Shown here piece after piece: positions 1 through 19,030 of a stretch of DNA of 64,000 bases (the stretch's first letter is position 1; each line of letters starts with the position of its first letter). The stretch is taken from positions 11,180,657 to 11,244,656 of the forward strand of contig NC_049988.1 in the NCBI RefSeq assembly GCF_000003815.2, written 5' to 3'. The stretch is from Branchiostoma floridae (taxonomy: Eukaryota > Chordata > Leptocardii > Amphioxiformes > Branchiostomatidae). The notes beneath the pieces are model-generated. The model was not told the origin of the DNA, searched no databases, and saw nothing but the letters and a program-made list of their open reading frames with translations. The position numbers and the translations under genes were made by a program.

Positions 1-2607
<2,607 letters not shown>

Positions 2608-2884
2608 AGTTGAAACCTTCCCGTGCCAGCCAAGATTGCTTCAATTCCAGTTTAGCCCAAGTGTAGAACGCAGCCTCGCAGTTGGGTTTGGCAAAGCTTT
2701 CTGCTGAATGGGATCCGCCGTAATAATCAGTACCCCCTCCCCTCTCCCTGTTTTCTAAGAAGTCACTCTAACATAATTACCCTTTTCTATTGAATAGTGA
2801 CTTAAGGGTGTAGCATCATCTTGGCGAGCATTTAAAATGACACACCTTTCATATTTTGAAAGAAAACAATTATAAGATGAGTTC

Positions 2885-2890
2885 AATAAA
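2885..2890 (+). terminator. Polyadenylation signal, actin 1
   Basis: AATAAA 278 nt after the TAA stop. It is the first canonical signal downstream and fits the 3' UTR lengths of the two sister genes. Confidence 0.55.
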
Positions 2891-3685
2891 ATCACACATT
2901 GACCCCTGTTGCTATATACTGAGCATGTTGACAATGAACGTGTAATTCATGAGTATCTAATAGTGACTACAGCATTTGCAATGTACTGCTATAGACAACC
3001 TAATAAAGTGACTTTATCGAATACACTTTAAAGAGTGAAAATGATTTATTCTGCACGCGTGGGTATGTTACCGAACCATTTTGTAATGCTATAAATATTA
3101 CCTCTTTAGTCTGTCGTACTTCCACTTATCAGTGACGATGACGTACTGTCTTCAGTCCCCAACATGCTTAAAGGATAGTCCATAGCATAATGCATGACCA
3201 TCCCAAAGTAAAAACTTGTATTTTATGAGCTACGAGGAGTGATCAATAAGTTCTGCCTGAGCCTCATCCAGAGACCAGGTGCACAACTGTATCTTATAAA
3301 GCCCTTTATTGGTATACACCACATTAACAATCACTGTGGTCAGCACTTTCCGCTCGACTTCCTTTTGAAAACAAGCAGGTAATTAGGTATAATATAGAAA
3401 GGTTTTCTGTGACACCATGTTTGTAATTGAATACAATATAGCTGTAAACGCCAGGATTGTTCCGATTCTTTTTTCTACGATGTTTTTGTTTTGTTGCACA
3501 CATGTAAAATACCTTACTTTTAGCTATAGGCGACACTTCAGTAGTAGTAAAAAAATCATAATAAAAGTGATTTTGATAGGAAATAGGTCAGTTCGGGATA
3601 ACAGACTATTCTTTTGTCAGGAGTCGTCGACGCAGAACCAGTGCCGCACATGTCTTCCGACTTGTTCTGCAAGTTTTTGGTTACA
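2891..3685. other. Spacer between actin genes 1 and 2
   Basis: AT-rich spacer with no exon, RNA gene or long repeat that I can recognise. It ends at the CArG box of gene 2. Confidence 0.5.
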
Positions 3686-3908
3686 CCATATATGGTCATA
3701 TTGTGCTGATTGGCTACTGCACAACATTTAATAGGGTTTATCCTGACGATGTCCTAAAGGCAACTTTAAATGCATTCTTATGCAAAGTGTCCGTTTGCAT
3801 TCCCTTGACTATATATGGACATGCACCTGTTTTAGTACACGGTAACTTCTGCCACAGCAGACAACGTGCCAAGTCTCCCAGTGAACACCTTCGACGTTCA
3901 ATACTCAG
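3686..3908 (+). promoter_or_regulatory. Actin gene 2 promoter and non-coding first exon
   Basis: A perfect CArG box CCATATATGG (3686-3695) is followed by an inverted CCAAT box (ATTGG 3709-3713) and a TATA-like CTATATATGG (3809-3818). The presumed leader exon ends in CAATACTCAG before a GTAAGG donor at 3909. The same order and spacing recur upstream of gene 3. CArG boxes bind SRF and are the classic control site of muscle actin genes in other animals. The exact start site cannot be read from sequence. Confidence 0.6.
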
Positions 3909-4826
3909 GTAAGGTATAACTACCCTTTTTAGTGCATGGTTTTATATAAGTATATAGCTTTGTTCCATGACACATCACTACGGTTCATTGATTTTGCCGT
4001 CGGAGCTGCATTATCTCTTATGACATACATTTTCATCTCGGACTCCTTGTTGGGTGTGTTGTTACACAACTGATCTTTTACAGTTACAGGCTCACTTATA
4101 GTTCATAACGCAAACAGGTTCTTTTTCCTATAGAATGAAGTGAAGTAGCATTTTTCATCGTTACCTGAAGTTCTTTTCAGGAAAAAAACACCAGTTCATA
4201 CTTTTTTTGCGAAAACGACTATCGCTGATAAAATTAAATTGGTTATTACTGGCTATTTCTTTTCATGCTTCATCTTGCATTTCACAATGTTTAGAGAGCG
4301 CTTAGATTCTTGGTACATTGTATTATAGCCTAAGTCATCCCCGACCATTATCTGATTCTTGAAAAAATTCAATACTCAGAACAAAAGCTTATTTTTTTGT
4401 TTCCGTCTTCACCTTATTCTACTAGTTTGACCATATTCTATTCATATCATAGAGGGGTGATTATGACACCTCTAATAACGTCATTGCTCTGGGGTTTTTT
4501 TTTCCTACGACAAAATTTGAGTTCAGCTGATCACTGTCCATAACCAGGTCTGTTGGCGATAAGGGGCGCGGCATGGCCCTCTTGTGGCCCTCGACGCCAC
4601 AGATACTTGTCCTGGGGCAAAAGGTTTGGACACCGGTCAGAGGTCAGAGGGAAGGAAATTCAGACAAATGACATGTAAGATACCTAGAAATAGCAAAAGA
4701 TAGCAAACTGCACTGTTTCTAGGGACGGACGACCTCAAGTGTATTCAAGCTAGTGTTCTCCGAAGATTTGTAACAGTCACTTATACGTAATACGGCCAGT
4801 CTAAGTGCCTGTCGCCCACTTTTCAG
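3909..4826 (+). other. 5' UTR intron of actin gene 2
   Basis: Runs from the GTAAGG donor at 3909 to the TTTTCAG acceptor ending at 4826. AT-rich; I see no exon or repeat element inside. Confidence 0.55.
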
Positions 4827-4840
4827 GTTCCAAACAATAA

Positions 4841-7333
<2,493 letters not shown>

Positions 7334-7550
7334 TGTCCTACCCTGACACAGAGTCTACCAAGCAAGACTATACGTCAGCTGGTTGATAGGGATCAGTCAC
7401 TTATGTCTTTGAACCTAAGTGATGCCGACTTTAATTTTACTAAAACATTGGGCTTCTGGTACTAAGGAAACATAACATAACAATTTTCCTCTATTGGAAA
7501 CATGTATCTTCTCATGATTGTTTGTTTAACTGTGTTAGTTTGGATCATTC

Positions 7551-7556
7551 AATAAA
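7551..7556 (+). terminator. Polyadenylation signal, actin 2
   Basis: AATAAA 218 nt after the TAG stop. The first part of this 3' UTR is nearly the same as that of actin 3. Confidence 0.55.
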
Positions 7557-8229
7557 CGGCTGCAACATGCCATATCCATCCTCTGAGCTAGAAACCATTT
7601 CTTTTTCCACACTTTAAGGTAATAGTGTTTTGAAGACTACTTTGATTTACCGGATTGAGAATATGTTTTACACCTAGGGGACCAGGCTGGATACATGCTT
7701 CGAAATAGTAAAAGTACTTCCTTCACATTGGTAATGGTTTGGAAACATTCATTGACACCTTAACTTCAGTCTGGATAATTCAAACCTGTCTCAGATATTT
7801 ATTGAATTTGTATCCAAATCACAACCGTTTGTAGGTCCATATAGACCCATTTGCAATACAACTTGAGAACAGACAGTCGTGGCCGCAGGAAATGTATTTC
7901 ATCCTATAGTAGATTCTGTCTTCTGATATGTAGATGATGTGACCACTTATGTAATTTGGCCTCGCCTGACAAAACCATGTCCCATTTGTCAATGAATGCA
8001 TTCCCGTGCGGAAGAAACAGTAACACATATATGTTACTTTATTTGTGTGCTGTACCTGATAGTGTCTCTGCAGTCAAAGAAATGATGAATGTTTTTGAAA
8101 AAGAAAAACAGTCCTATAAGGTAAACAGGTAAAATGACATTAAAAAAACTGCCCTTTTGCCAGGATTAGATTAGCTGTAATTAACCGGTCACATGTCCTA
8201 AGAGTTGCTCAGCAAGTTTGACCATCATA
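7557..8229. other. Spacer between actin genes 2 and 3
   Basis: No gene, RNA or repeat recognised. It ends at the CArG box of gene 3. Confidence 0.5.
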
Positions 8230-8452
8230 CCATATATGGTCAACTTTCTGCCTATTGGCTCTTTCGCGCTGTTCGAAAGAAGATAAGATGTCCCGAAGGT
8301 ATCATTACATTCTTATACAAATTATATACATGCGCTGTCTTGACTCCGTGTGGACATATTCCTGGTTCCCCCACTTCCACAACACAACTCCCCTGCAGCC
8401 ACAAACAACAGGTGTCTCCACCAACGCTCTCGACCTTACCTTCGCTATCCAG
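8230..8452 (+). promoter_or_regulatory. Actin gene 3 promoter and non-coding first exon
   Basis: A perfect CArG box CCATATATGG (8230-8239) and an inverted CCAAT box (ATTGG 8254-8258) reproduce the arrangement upstream of gene 2 within 1 bp. TATA-like TTATATACA lies at about 8322-8330. The leader exon ends in CTATCCAG before the donor GTAAGA at 8453; the 5' UTR intron runs to 9789. Confidence 0.6.
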
Positions 8453-9319
8453 GTAAGATATATACATTAATTTGTGGATTGTTTTGTGAGAAACTATGCG
8501 ATGGTTGTATTGGTAAAGTAGTTTTTATTGCCGTCAGTTATACCGGGTCTGTGCTTACTAGCGCTGGTATAGTACGTCGGTTTCATTAACAGTTTTGCGT
8601 TCTTTAAGCTCTCGAGATCACTGGAGTTCCTGTAATGGTACTCAGTGAATGCCCACATGGATCACCTTACTTTCTCACGTGCAATCTGTGGCTCTGGTTG
8701 TTCCAACTCCGCAAACTTGATGACGGCACGAAAATAAGCGTGTCGAGCTTGAGTGTGTTCCCATCATGTTATGTGCTTATATGTTATTTGATAATAACAA
8801 AAACCTCCGCAACCGCGCCTGAGGTACCACATTGTTTGTCCCTTTAAAATGTTACCATTTCTATGATATCAGCGACTGAAGCTGCTAGAAAGTCTTCAGA
8901 AATATTTTCTCCACCCTCTCGACTACTGGCGCACTAAGTCCCACGGGGACAAGTTTTCCAGTAGTAATACAACTCCGATGTGTCAATGGTGCCTGTGTTA
9001 GACAACATCACATTTGGTTTCGTATTCATTTCTTCCGATAATTAAGATTGCGCGACAACCACCATTGTCTCACAGGGCTGAACCAAAAAGGAACGCCCAT
9101 TGTAATTGCTATGGGACATCATTAAGCACTTGGGTATTATCACTAGGCATAGATAAATGGAAAGATCAGATGGACAGCCTTAGTCGGATTTCTCTTCGTA
9201 CATTTTCTGGTTTCGGTAAAATATTGATGTAGGTAAAACCAAATAAACCAAATTTGTTGTCTCCCAAGTTAGTGAAGCATTGTGCTTGCATTTGTAAGTC
9301 GACTGTACTGGATTTTCAT

Positions 9320-9695
9320 GCGATAAAAAGTTCTGTCAAGGGGTGCACAAAGAAAACCGGTCGACTAGTGACATTTTATAACCTCCCAATCAGGTGAGTT
9401 GTCTAGAAGGGTGGTATCAAGCCAATCCTTGGACCTTTGATATCATATGGCACTTCGACAGAACTGATTGGTTGGTGGTGAAAAACTTCGTAGTATGGAT
9501 GCTTAAGCGATGAAAAGTTCTGTCAATAGGGCGCACAAATAAAGAAATCGGCCCACAAGTGACATTTTACATTTGTATCTCCTCGCAATTACGTAAGTTG
9601 TCTATAATAGGGGCGTAGCAAGCCACTCCTGAGACCTTTGGCGTCATGTGACACTCCGACAGAAGGGCTTCGCTGGTAGAAAACCTCGTAGTCTT
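9320..9695. repeat. Diverged tandem duplication, about 187-bp unit
   Basis: Two copies, starting at 9320 and 9507. Both begin GCGAT(A/G)AAAAGTTCTGTCAA and end near CGTAGT, with many substitutions between them. They lie in the 5' UTR intron of actin 3, just upstream of the coding exon. Confidence 0.7.
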
Positions 9696-9804
9696 ATTCG
9701 TCCTTATCTAGGAACTAACGAATATAGGCACAGTACTACGCCTTGAAACAGCCGTATGCCAACTTAAACACTGAACATTTTTTCCGTAGATCTCAAAAGA
9801 ATAA

Positions 9805-12127
<2,323 letters not shown>

Positions 12128-12303
12128 TGTCCTACCCTGACACAGAGTCTACCAAAGCGAGACTATACGTCCGCTATAAAGATCAGTTACTAACTTCCTT
12201 ATACATAACCCTAGTCGATTGATAACAGGTACCAACTTTGATTTTAACAAAACTCTATGCCGATCGGGCTGTTTGCTGAAAAGACAAAACTGAAGTGTGT
12301 ATC

Positions 12304-12309
12304 AATAAA
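12304..12309 (+). terminator. Polyadenylation signal, actin 3
   Basis: AATAAA 177 nt after the TAG stop. Confidence 0.55.
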
Positions 12310-12455
12310 AATGCACAGGGTATGCCACTGAATACTTTTGGTACGTTTTGTGTCTTTCGTTGTCTTTTCATATCATACTTTTTGTTACTCCAAAGTTCCC
12401 TCCCGGGTCCCGAACTGCAAATGCGACCTTTGCATTACAAGCGAAACCTAACATA

Positions 12456-12555
12456 NNNNNNNNNNNNNNNNNNNNNNNNNNNNNNNNNNNNNNNNNNNNN
12501 NNNNNNNNNNNNNNNNNNNNNNNNNNNNNNNNNNNNNNNNNNNNNNNNNNNNNNN
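12456..12555. other. Assembly gap (100 N)
   Basis: Exactly 100 N, the usual placeholder for a gap of unknown size. Sequence may be missing between the actin cluster and the next elements. Confidence 0.99.
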
Positions 12556-12782
12556 AAGCCGCTAGGGGGCACAAAGCCAGACCACTTCCTCTAGGCATCA
12601 AGAGCTGTCTACCACTCAAAAATCATAGCACGTTCAGAACTAGAAATATCAAACCCGGAAGTTCCGCTGCAGTACCGTACCGTACCCAAAATCTAACCGT
12701 TTCCAGGTCTCATTAAGACCTACCCACATACCGAATACCAATACAATCCATCCAGGCGTTCTTGAGTTATGATGGTCTTCTA

Positions 12783-13202
12783 TAGCCTGGGTACCATCCG
12801 GATAGTAGTTCGCTCCTACGTTCGCTTCTGCTATCCGTCTGGAGATGTGCGCATTCAAACCATTTGGCGGTAACGTCAGTTAATGAGCGAATCTAGGAAT
12901 AGGTTCTAGAGCGCTTGTTCGATGACAAAAGGCCTCCCACGAGCGGGCGGAGGGCTTGTCCGGTGTTGTAACGTTCGAACGAGCTCTTGAATCCATTCCA
13001 TATTTCGCTCATGTGTAGGGACCAATCAGCGCCTGCTTCCAAAATTTGGACGATTCCAGACGTCAAGATGGTCCGCGTTCCCAGACGGAAGCACAGAGAA
13101 GCGACTGTATATAGTGTATAATGAATGTCAGAGCTAGAAGCGACTGTATATAGTATATAATGAACGCCGGAGTGAACTACTTTCCGGATGGTACCCAGGC
13201 TA
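12783..13202. mobile_element. TIR element, long form (family TAGCCTGGGTACC)
   Basis: 420 bp. Ends are TAGCCTGGGTACCATCC and its exact reverse complement. It is flanked by a perfect 9-bp direct repeat GGTCTTCTA (12774-12782 and 13203-13211). The 9-bp duplication suggests a Mutator-type transposase. No transposase frame is present, so it is non-autonomous. The element at 26717-26844 is a shortened relative. Confidence 0.85.
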
Positions 13203-13778
13203 GGTCTTCTACAAACATACATACAAACGCTACCCAAAATATAACCTTCTTAGCGAAGGTAAGAATTCGCATGTCGCGTGCCACAACATGTACATAATGC
13301 ACGACCTGCCTGTAGTTAATGCAGGTATTTCGGTCTGCTCACGTCTTCTCACCATGTGACACCAAACTGATTAGTCTGGTGACCCTACAAGGGTTACTGC
13401 TTGTAACTAAAGGTGTTTTTACAATTCCTGATAAGCAACGCGTGAAGTAAACAGATTTAGAATTCATTCAACAATCCATAACATGCACCATGCCAGTCAA
13501 CTACAATAACTACAACATGTATATCAATTCGGCTTATACGTCGGAGCCGTTCAAATATATTGATAAACTGAGCTGAGACGTTAAGGATATCAAGTTGTGG
13601 CCGATAGTAGAGTCATTAGCTTAAAGATCAGTTCCTGAAACACTTTTTAAACTACTAGTAATGGTAGAAACAGTCGGCATCAACAAAAGTTATTTGTTTT
13701 GTTCGCATTTATCGGGGGTTGTGCTCCCAAGGGTTCATGCACTCCTGTTGCTGAACACTGTGGTGGAAGGGGATTTTA

Positions 13779-13951
13779 TAATCTCTAAGCAGATCCTACG
13801 TTAGCGTAAGACTCAAAAGCTGCCAGAGGAGTGAGGCCGGCCTAGGAGTTTGTTTGGCTACCGGAGTGGCTGATGACTCCCTTTGCCCAGCTATACTCCT
13901 TAGCCAGCTTTCACACCATCTTATGCCACTGGTAAATCTGCCTGGAGATTA
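13779..13951. mobile_element. TIR element (family TAATCTC), older copy
   Basis: Inverted ends TAATCTCTAAGCAGAT... and ...TCTGCCTGGAGATTA over 173 bp, homologous to the element at 21742-21902. The flanks no longer show a clear target duplication. Confidence 0.65.
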
Positions 13952-14202
13952 CTGTTATCACTCATTACGCTGTACAAATCTTCGTTGTTTTTATTACCGT
14001 ATAACAAAGTTCTCTGGACATAACGTCAGTACTTAATTAGAATTACGTATTCGTCAGAATTACGAATCTGCTAATAGCTAAGCATTGTTTGAAACGTCGG
14101 CTGCTAACCCCGACCAGACCCACCCCTGCAGGTTTCACTTCCCTTTCCGTATTCATGCATACACAAACGCGTGACTGATAATTAGGCGGGCGCAGCTCCA
14201 AA

Positions 14203-16343
14203 ATGGCTGTTTTGAGGCAGGTGTATTTCGTGTTCCTCCTTTCTGGAGCACTAGTACTGTTGGCACAACCTCTCGCCACTGACGGCTCAACCTCAACTCC
14301 GGGTAAGTTGGCGACACATCGTGGTCCGTCCTTGGGTTCATTTTACCCAGCTCTCATGTTTTTACCACCACAATTTTGGTATCTAAGTTGTAAAAACCAG
14401 GCACAATGAGGTACGGGGGGTCGGTTGTACGAATTACGGTATGCTGAACATTTACCTGGAATTTGCTTCCTGTTTGTGTCAAAGCAATGCCGATTCTCGA
14501 AAAAAGTAGATGATATTTCGTACGGATTGCATTTGACGGGCTGAACGTATACATACAGATATTGAATACCTACTTGGTCAATTTTGTAGCAAGCGAAAGT
14601 CCACTCCATGTGCCTATTGAATCTTAAATGCCCAGGTTGTAAAAATTTGAATGAAGGCTTGTTAATGTACAAAATAAGATGTATGCATTGTATCTAGTTA
14701 CATACAGGTGAAAACTTATCACCTGTATGTAGCTAGACTGACAACCACGATTCAATGGTCATGGGTTTGAGCAAACACAAACAATGTGATACTTCCGGTT
14801 ACACAAAAATCCCATTGAACGCAAAAAAGCAATGCAGGACATAAACACGTTAGAACATACATAACTCTCTCCGCGGGTACCTATCATTGTACAACAAGAA
14901 AAGCACGTACTAACAACATCAACCGCTCACTGTTGTGTACAAAACACAAAGGCGTACAAAGCGTGCAAAGCATTAGAAAAACACAACATTCTTGTAAACA
15001 GTTATAGTTCCCTGCATGTCATGTCATGTACAGGGTAGAATCGACATGCTGTGAAAATGCCTGTAATGCATGAACTATGACGACCTTAAAATAGAGAAAG
15101 TGCATATTGAAAAAAAAAAACATTCATGAGTCTTAGTGGCAAGTACTAACAGTACTAACACTAACAGTACCAAATCCGTAGGTGATTTTGGCGCCTTTAG
15201 ACGGATTAGCCGTGAGGTTTTGAGGTACATATTCTTGCAATCAAACATTGAATGAGAACATTTTTCGTTATACTGTTCTTATCTACAACGCTTCAAATAC
15301 CAATCCTAAAAATGATTACAGGACTGGTGACGCCATCTTTATCTCGGTCGAACTTGACCCCAACGTTATCTCCATCACCATGGACACCACCAACACCGTC
15401 ACTGGCGCCGTCTCCTGTGCTGACAACCACCCGGCTGTCAAGGTCACCACAGGTGACGAGCCAGGTGTCCAATCTGATGTTTTCCTCGCCGACAACGCTA
15501 TCCGCGATGACGTCACCGCCAACTACAGCAACCACACCAACGCCGGCATCATCCGTGATGATGAAAGCACCGACCATGACAGCAGGATCCAAAACGATTA
15601 TGTGGCCGTCTCCATCAACATCATCCATCTCTATGGCAACGGCACCGATCCCGGCAACCTCAAAGCTGATGCCGTCCTCAGCATCTCCATCCTCCGTAAT
15701 GTCTACGAGCAGGCCAACTCCAACACTCCGCTGGTCATCAGCATCATCCGTGATGTCATCAACACCGTCATCGGCACTTCCCGGCCTGATGCCATCTGCA
15801 GCAACGCTACCCAGTATGGCAGCATCACCTGCCCATCCGAATGTGACGTCATCGCCTCCATCGGCATCCGTAGCGAAGACCTCGGCACCAGCGATGTTGA
15901 TGACGTCACCGCTGATGGTGGCATCGCCCTGTCAGACGACATTGGCCTCAACTACAATAATGGCGACTACTCAGCCACACGTAACACCAACAAACATGAC
16001 GTGTACATCATTGGTCATCCCCACACCCACATTCATCGTTGGAACACAGAGTTTGAATCCGACCAATCAGCTCTCAGCTACGATCTCCATGCAAACCACC
16101 TGGTCCCCACCAATCGCATGTAACGCCACAGCCAACATGACTGACGGGATGCCAGTTGCTCCAGGAACAAGCGTGGCATCAGTAGTGGGGATTGTGATAG
16201 GGGCCGTGTTAGTGCTGGGTCTGGTGATCATGGTCATTGTCGTGGTGACCAGAGCTGTGAAGAAAAGGCAGGCCGCCCCCGGTCGTGAAATGTCTTACTT
16301 GTACCTACTGGAGAATCTGGAAGATGCATCTACTTCTCTGTAG
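14203..16343 (+). CDS. Mucin-like type I membrane protein
   Basis: Two exons, 14203-14302 and 15322-16343, joined in phase 1 across a GT-AG intron, give 373 aa. Exon 1 encodes a clear signal peptide (MAVLRQVYFVFLLSGALVLLA). Exon 2 encodes a long Ser/Thr/Pro-rich, Cys-poor ectodomain suited to dense O-glycosylation. It is followed by a transmembrane helix (ASVVGIVIGAVLVLGLVIMV), a basic stop-transfer KKRQ, and a short tail of about 25 residues containing SYLYLLENLED. I do not recognise the family; cell-surface mucin or sialomucin-like is the most that can be said. A second start at 15252 reads straight into the same frame but lacks the signal peptide. The ectodomain DNA is built from repetitive GTCATC/CCATCA-type words, so another frame stays open for 291 codons. 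Confidence 0.7.
14694..14736. repeat. 18-bp stem inverted repeat
   Basis: CTAGTTACATACAGGTGA, a 7-nt loop, and the near-exact reverse complement (one mismatch). It lies in intron 1 of the mucin-like gene. No target duplication is visible. Confidence 0.75.
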
Positions 16344-16539
16344 TTGCAACTTCAGTTTGTCAACTAAGGTTTTAGTTGACAAAATGAAACACGAGATTTT
16401 GTTTCTATCAGATTCTGAATTATAGTTTCAGAAACAAACTGGTCATGGCTCAGCACTTGTTGTAAAGACTTCATTTCTCAAAAAATCATGGAAGCTCATC
16501 TGTGTTGGTAGTAATCATAGTATAATGCTTAACTCTTTC

Positions 16540-16687
16540 AACACAAAGGTATACGAGGATCAAATTTTCAACAACCACTGTCGCCTTCTTCAGGGTCAAT
16601 ACTGACCCCTCAACATCACATTCCTTAACAGCATTGATCCTGAAGACAGTACTGGTTGAAAATTTGATTCGTGTATACGTTTGTGTT
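16540..16687. mobile_element. Inverted-repeat miniature element
   Basis: 148 bp with imperfect inverted arms of about 50 bp. The arms begin AACACAAA and contain GATCAAATTTTCAAC versus its complement. It lies downstream of the mucin-like gene. No clear target duplication. Confidence 0.5.
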
Positions 16688-16844
16688 AAAAAAACGTTAA
16701 ACATTTCACTAAGGTTTCATTTCATTAAATTTTAGTTCCAAAAACAAACTGGAATTCATCACTTGTTGCCATGGACTAACTTGCACTACTAAAATATAGT
16801 GTGATGAAGGGTATGACCTTAAGGCTGTTAACCTTTTGTACCCA

Positions 16845-18184
16845 GAAAATAAATTCTTACACATTTTAATCTTGCACCGTAGTTTCAACACATGACATAA
16901 CATCTGTGAATTATACATTGCTTTAGTCTTTGCCTTTGGTTGAATTTCATCTTAAAATTTTATCCAAAACTTGAGCATCTACACTACTAAAAGATGTTTT
17001 CAGCAGAAAAAACCTCATCATCTTTGGTGACATTTCATGTTGAGTATTGACCACTGATGTTGTAGTTTCCTCAATTGGTAATTACTTTTTTAATAGCTGT
17101 AGCTGTTCTTTGATTGTTTTGTTGCAAAGAGTTCACTGACTTGGTTCATTGGATTAGCCTGGCAAATATGTCAATAAAGTTGTTGACCTGAAATACTATT
17201 GATCTAAACCAATGTTAATACCCAAGGCATCATTTGTGTTAGTGTCCAAGCCTATACATTTATCACTGGTACACATTTGCCTGGATGCCATCTTATTTAG
17301 TTTAGGCCTAGGAAAAAGATGATTCCTGTTTCCCGACCTACCCTAGAGAAACCTGCTGACCCTACCTGATGGAGGATAAACAAACTCAAAGTTTGACTTT
17401 GAAAATATGTGTCCTCATACATTTCAGTTATATTTTGTTAAACTGTATCTATTGCATCACTTTGCTTTGGGCCAAAGTTTAACAAAATATATTATATTAG
17501 AAAAAGATAATCCCTAACAAATGACCCTAAGATTTCAGGACTGAAACAGGAAACACATTTTTCCTAGGCCTTACCTGGGTTCCCACACTTGCTCCCACAA
17601 AAAAGTTGCTTAGCAGGGAGTATAAATATGAGATCCACAGAAAACATAGGATGACACCTAGATTAGGACTGAATGGCTTGGACTGACATAGTGCATACCA
17701 GGGTGGAAAGTTGTGCCAAAGAAAAATGTGAACAAGTTATGTGTAGCGAGTTAGACACATTGATTGTGATGACTGAACTTGTGACCATTGGACAATGTTA
17801 CCGTAATATTGTTATGCTGCATATTCAGAAGATTGTGTGGTTTATGGTATTGCTGAGTTATCTGTGCAAAAATTTGAAGTATATGTAAGTCAGCAATTTT
17901 CTATAGCATTCAGGTCTGCCTTGTATTTTACATTCAAAGAGAATTCTATATTTTAGAAACCCAAAAAATGCTGTAATCTGTAGGAAGTGGCAAAAGCAAT
18001 ATAAAGGTGGACATACAATGTACTGTGAATGTGTGATTCTTATTTGGTGGAACTCAGTCCTGTAGCCGGTATATTGACTAACTAAGCATTAAGTAGTGCA
18101 ATTACATGTATTGGCATTGTCACCACTAATATCAACTACAACCGACACTAATCAATGAAACGGCAACGACCTTTGTAGGTTGGT
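16845..18184. other. Intergenic region between mucin-like gene and PTGES3
   Basis: AT-rich, with AATAAA-type signals near 16847 and 17173 that could end the mucin-like transcript. It contains one inverted-repeat element (17303-17573) and no gene that I can support. Confidence 0.45.
17303..17573. mobile_element. TIR element (family TAGGCCTAGGAAAAA)
   Basis: Ends TAGGCCTAGGAAAAA...CTGTTTC and the reverse complement at 17543-17573. A shorter relative lies at 35053-35214. Target duplication not clear. Confidence 0.55.
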
Positions 18185-18190
18185 TTTATT
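18185..18190 (-). terminator. Polyadenylation signal, PTGES3
   Basis: TTTATT on the + strand, i.e. AATAAA on the minus strand, about 840 nt past the PTGES3 stop. Confidence 0.4.
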
Positions 18191-19030
18191 CCAACAATAA
18201 GATGTACCAAATGAAGAGAGCTGCTATACTCAATCTAAACCATGCTATGCCTACTCTACATTTCCTAATAAAGAACAACACTTAGAATAGTATGAATTTC
18301 ATCATTGCTAACAGTGTAACAGAGATTTCCATAGCACTCTTTGCACAGGGGATAACTCCAAACATTGCTCGATATAGAAAAGGCCAATCTGTGTTGATCC
18401 TTATACCATCAGATTTGTTTTGAACGACCAAAAGAATGTTAGATTTTTGTATGCATGTAAATGTTACATGTTCATTCCTCTACAGTTGAGAAGATTTTCT
18501 CAGAGATTGGGGTGCAGGATTTCCACAAGAAAATGTCACATAGCATAACTCATGCACTGCTTATAGCTTTGCACTATTTCCCTCAACATCACATTCCTTA
18601 AGATACCTTCCTCAGCTAATGCATACATTTCCTTCTTACCTGACAGCCATTTTAGCACAAATAAATGCAAACTGATCAAACTTGTGAATGAGACACCAAA
18701 CATAAAGATGACACAACCATGTGTAACATTCAGAGGTACATGGACATTGGAAATCAATACTTCAAATAAAAAATTTGTAATACATCTACAAAAAGTACAC
18801 TTTCCCCTTGGTAAGTCCTTTGAGTCTATGTACAAATGTATGTTGTGAAAGTCTCAATGATATAAAATGCATGATGAGAGCACTACAGTTGTAACAGCCA
18901 GGAACTGTAAGGTACTTTACAATTTGGGATGAGAGGAGAGCTATGTAAAACTATCTGTTTGGACAGAAGAGGGGGTGAACTATTGGAAGAAATGTGAAAT
19001 CTGCGGTTTTGCATAAGGAACTTTTGGACT

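Noticed and set aside
15248-16123. Second 291-aa protein overlapping the mucin-like gene
   Set aside because: No signal peptide, domain or splice support; explained by repetitive word structure.
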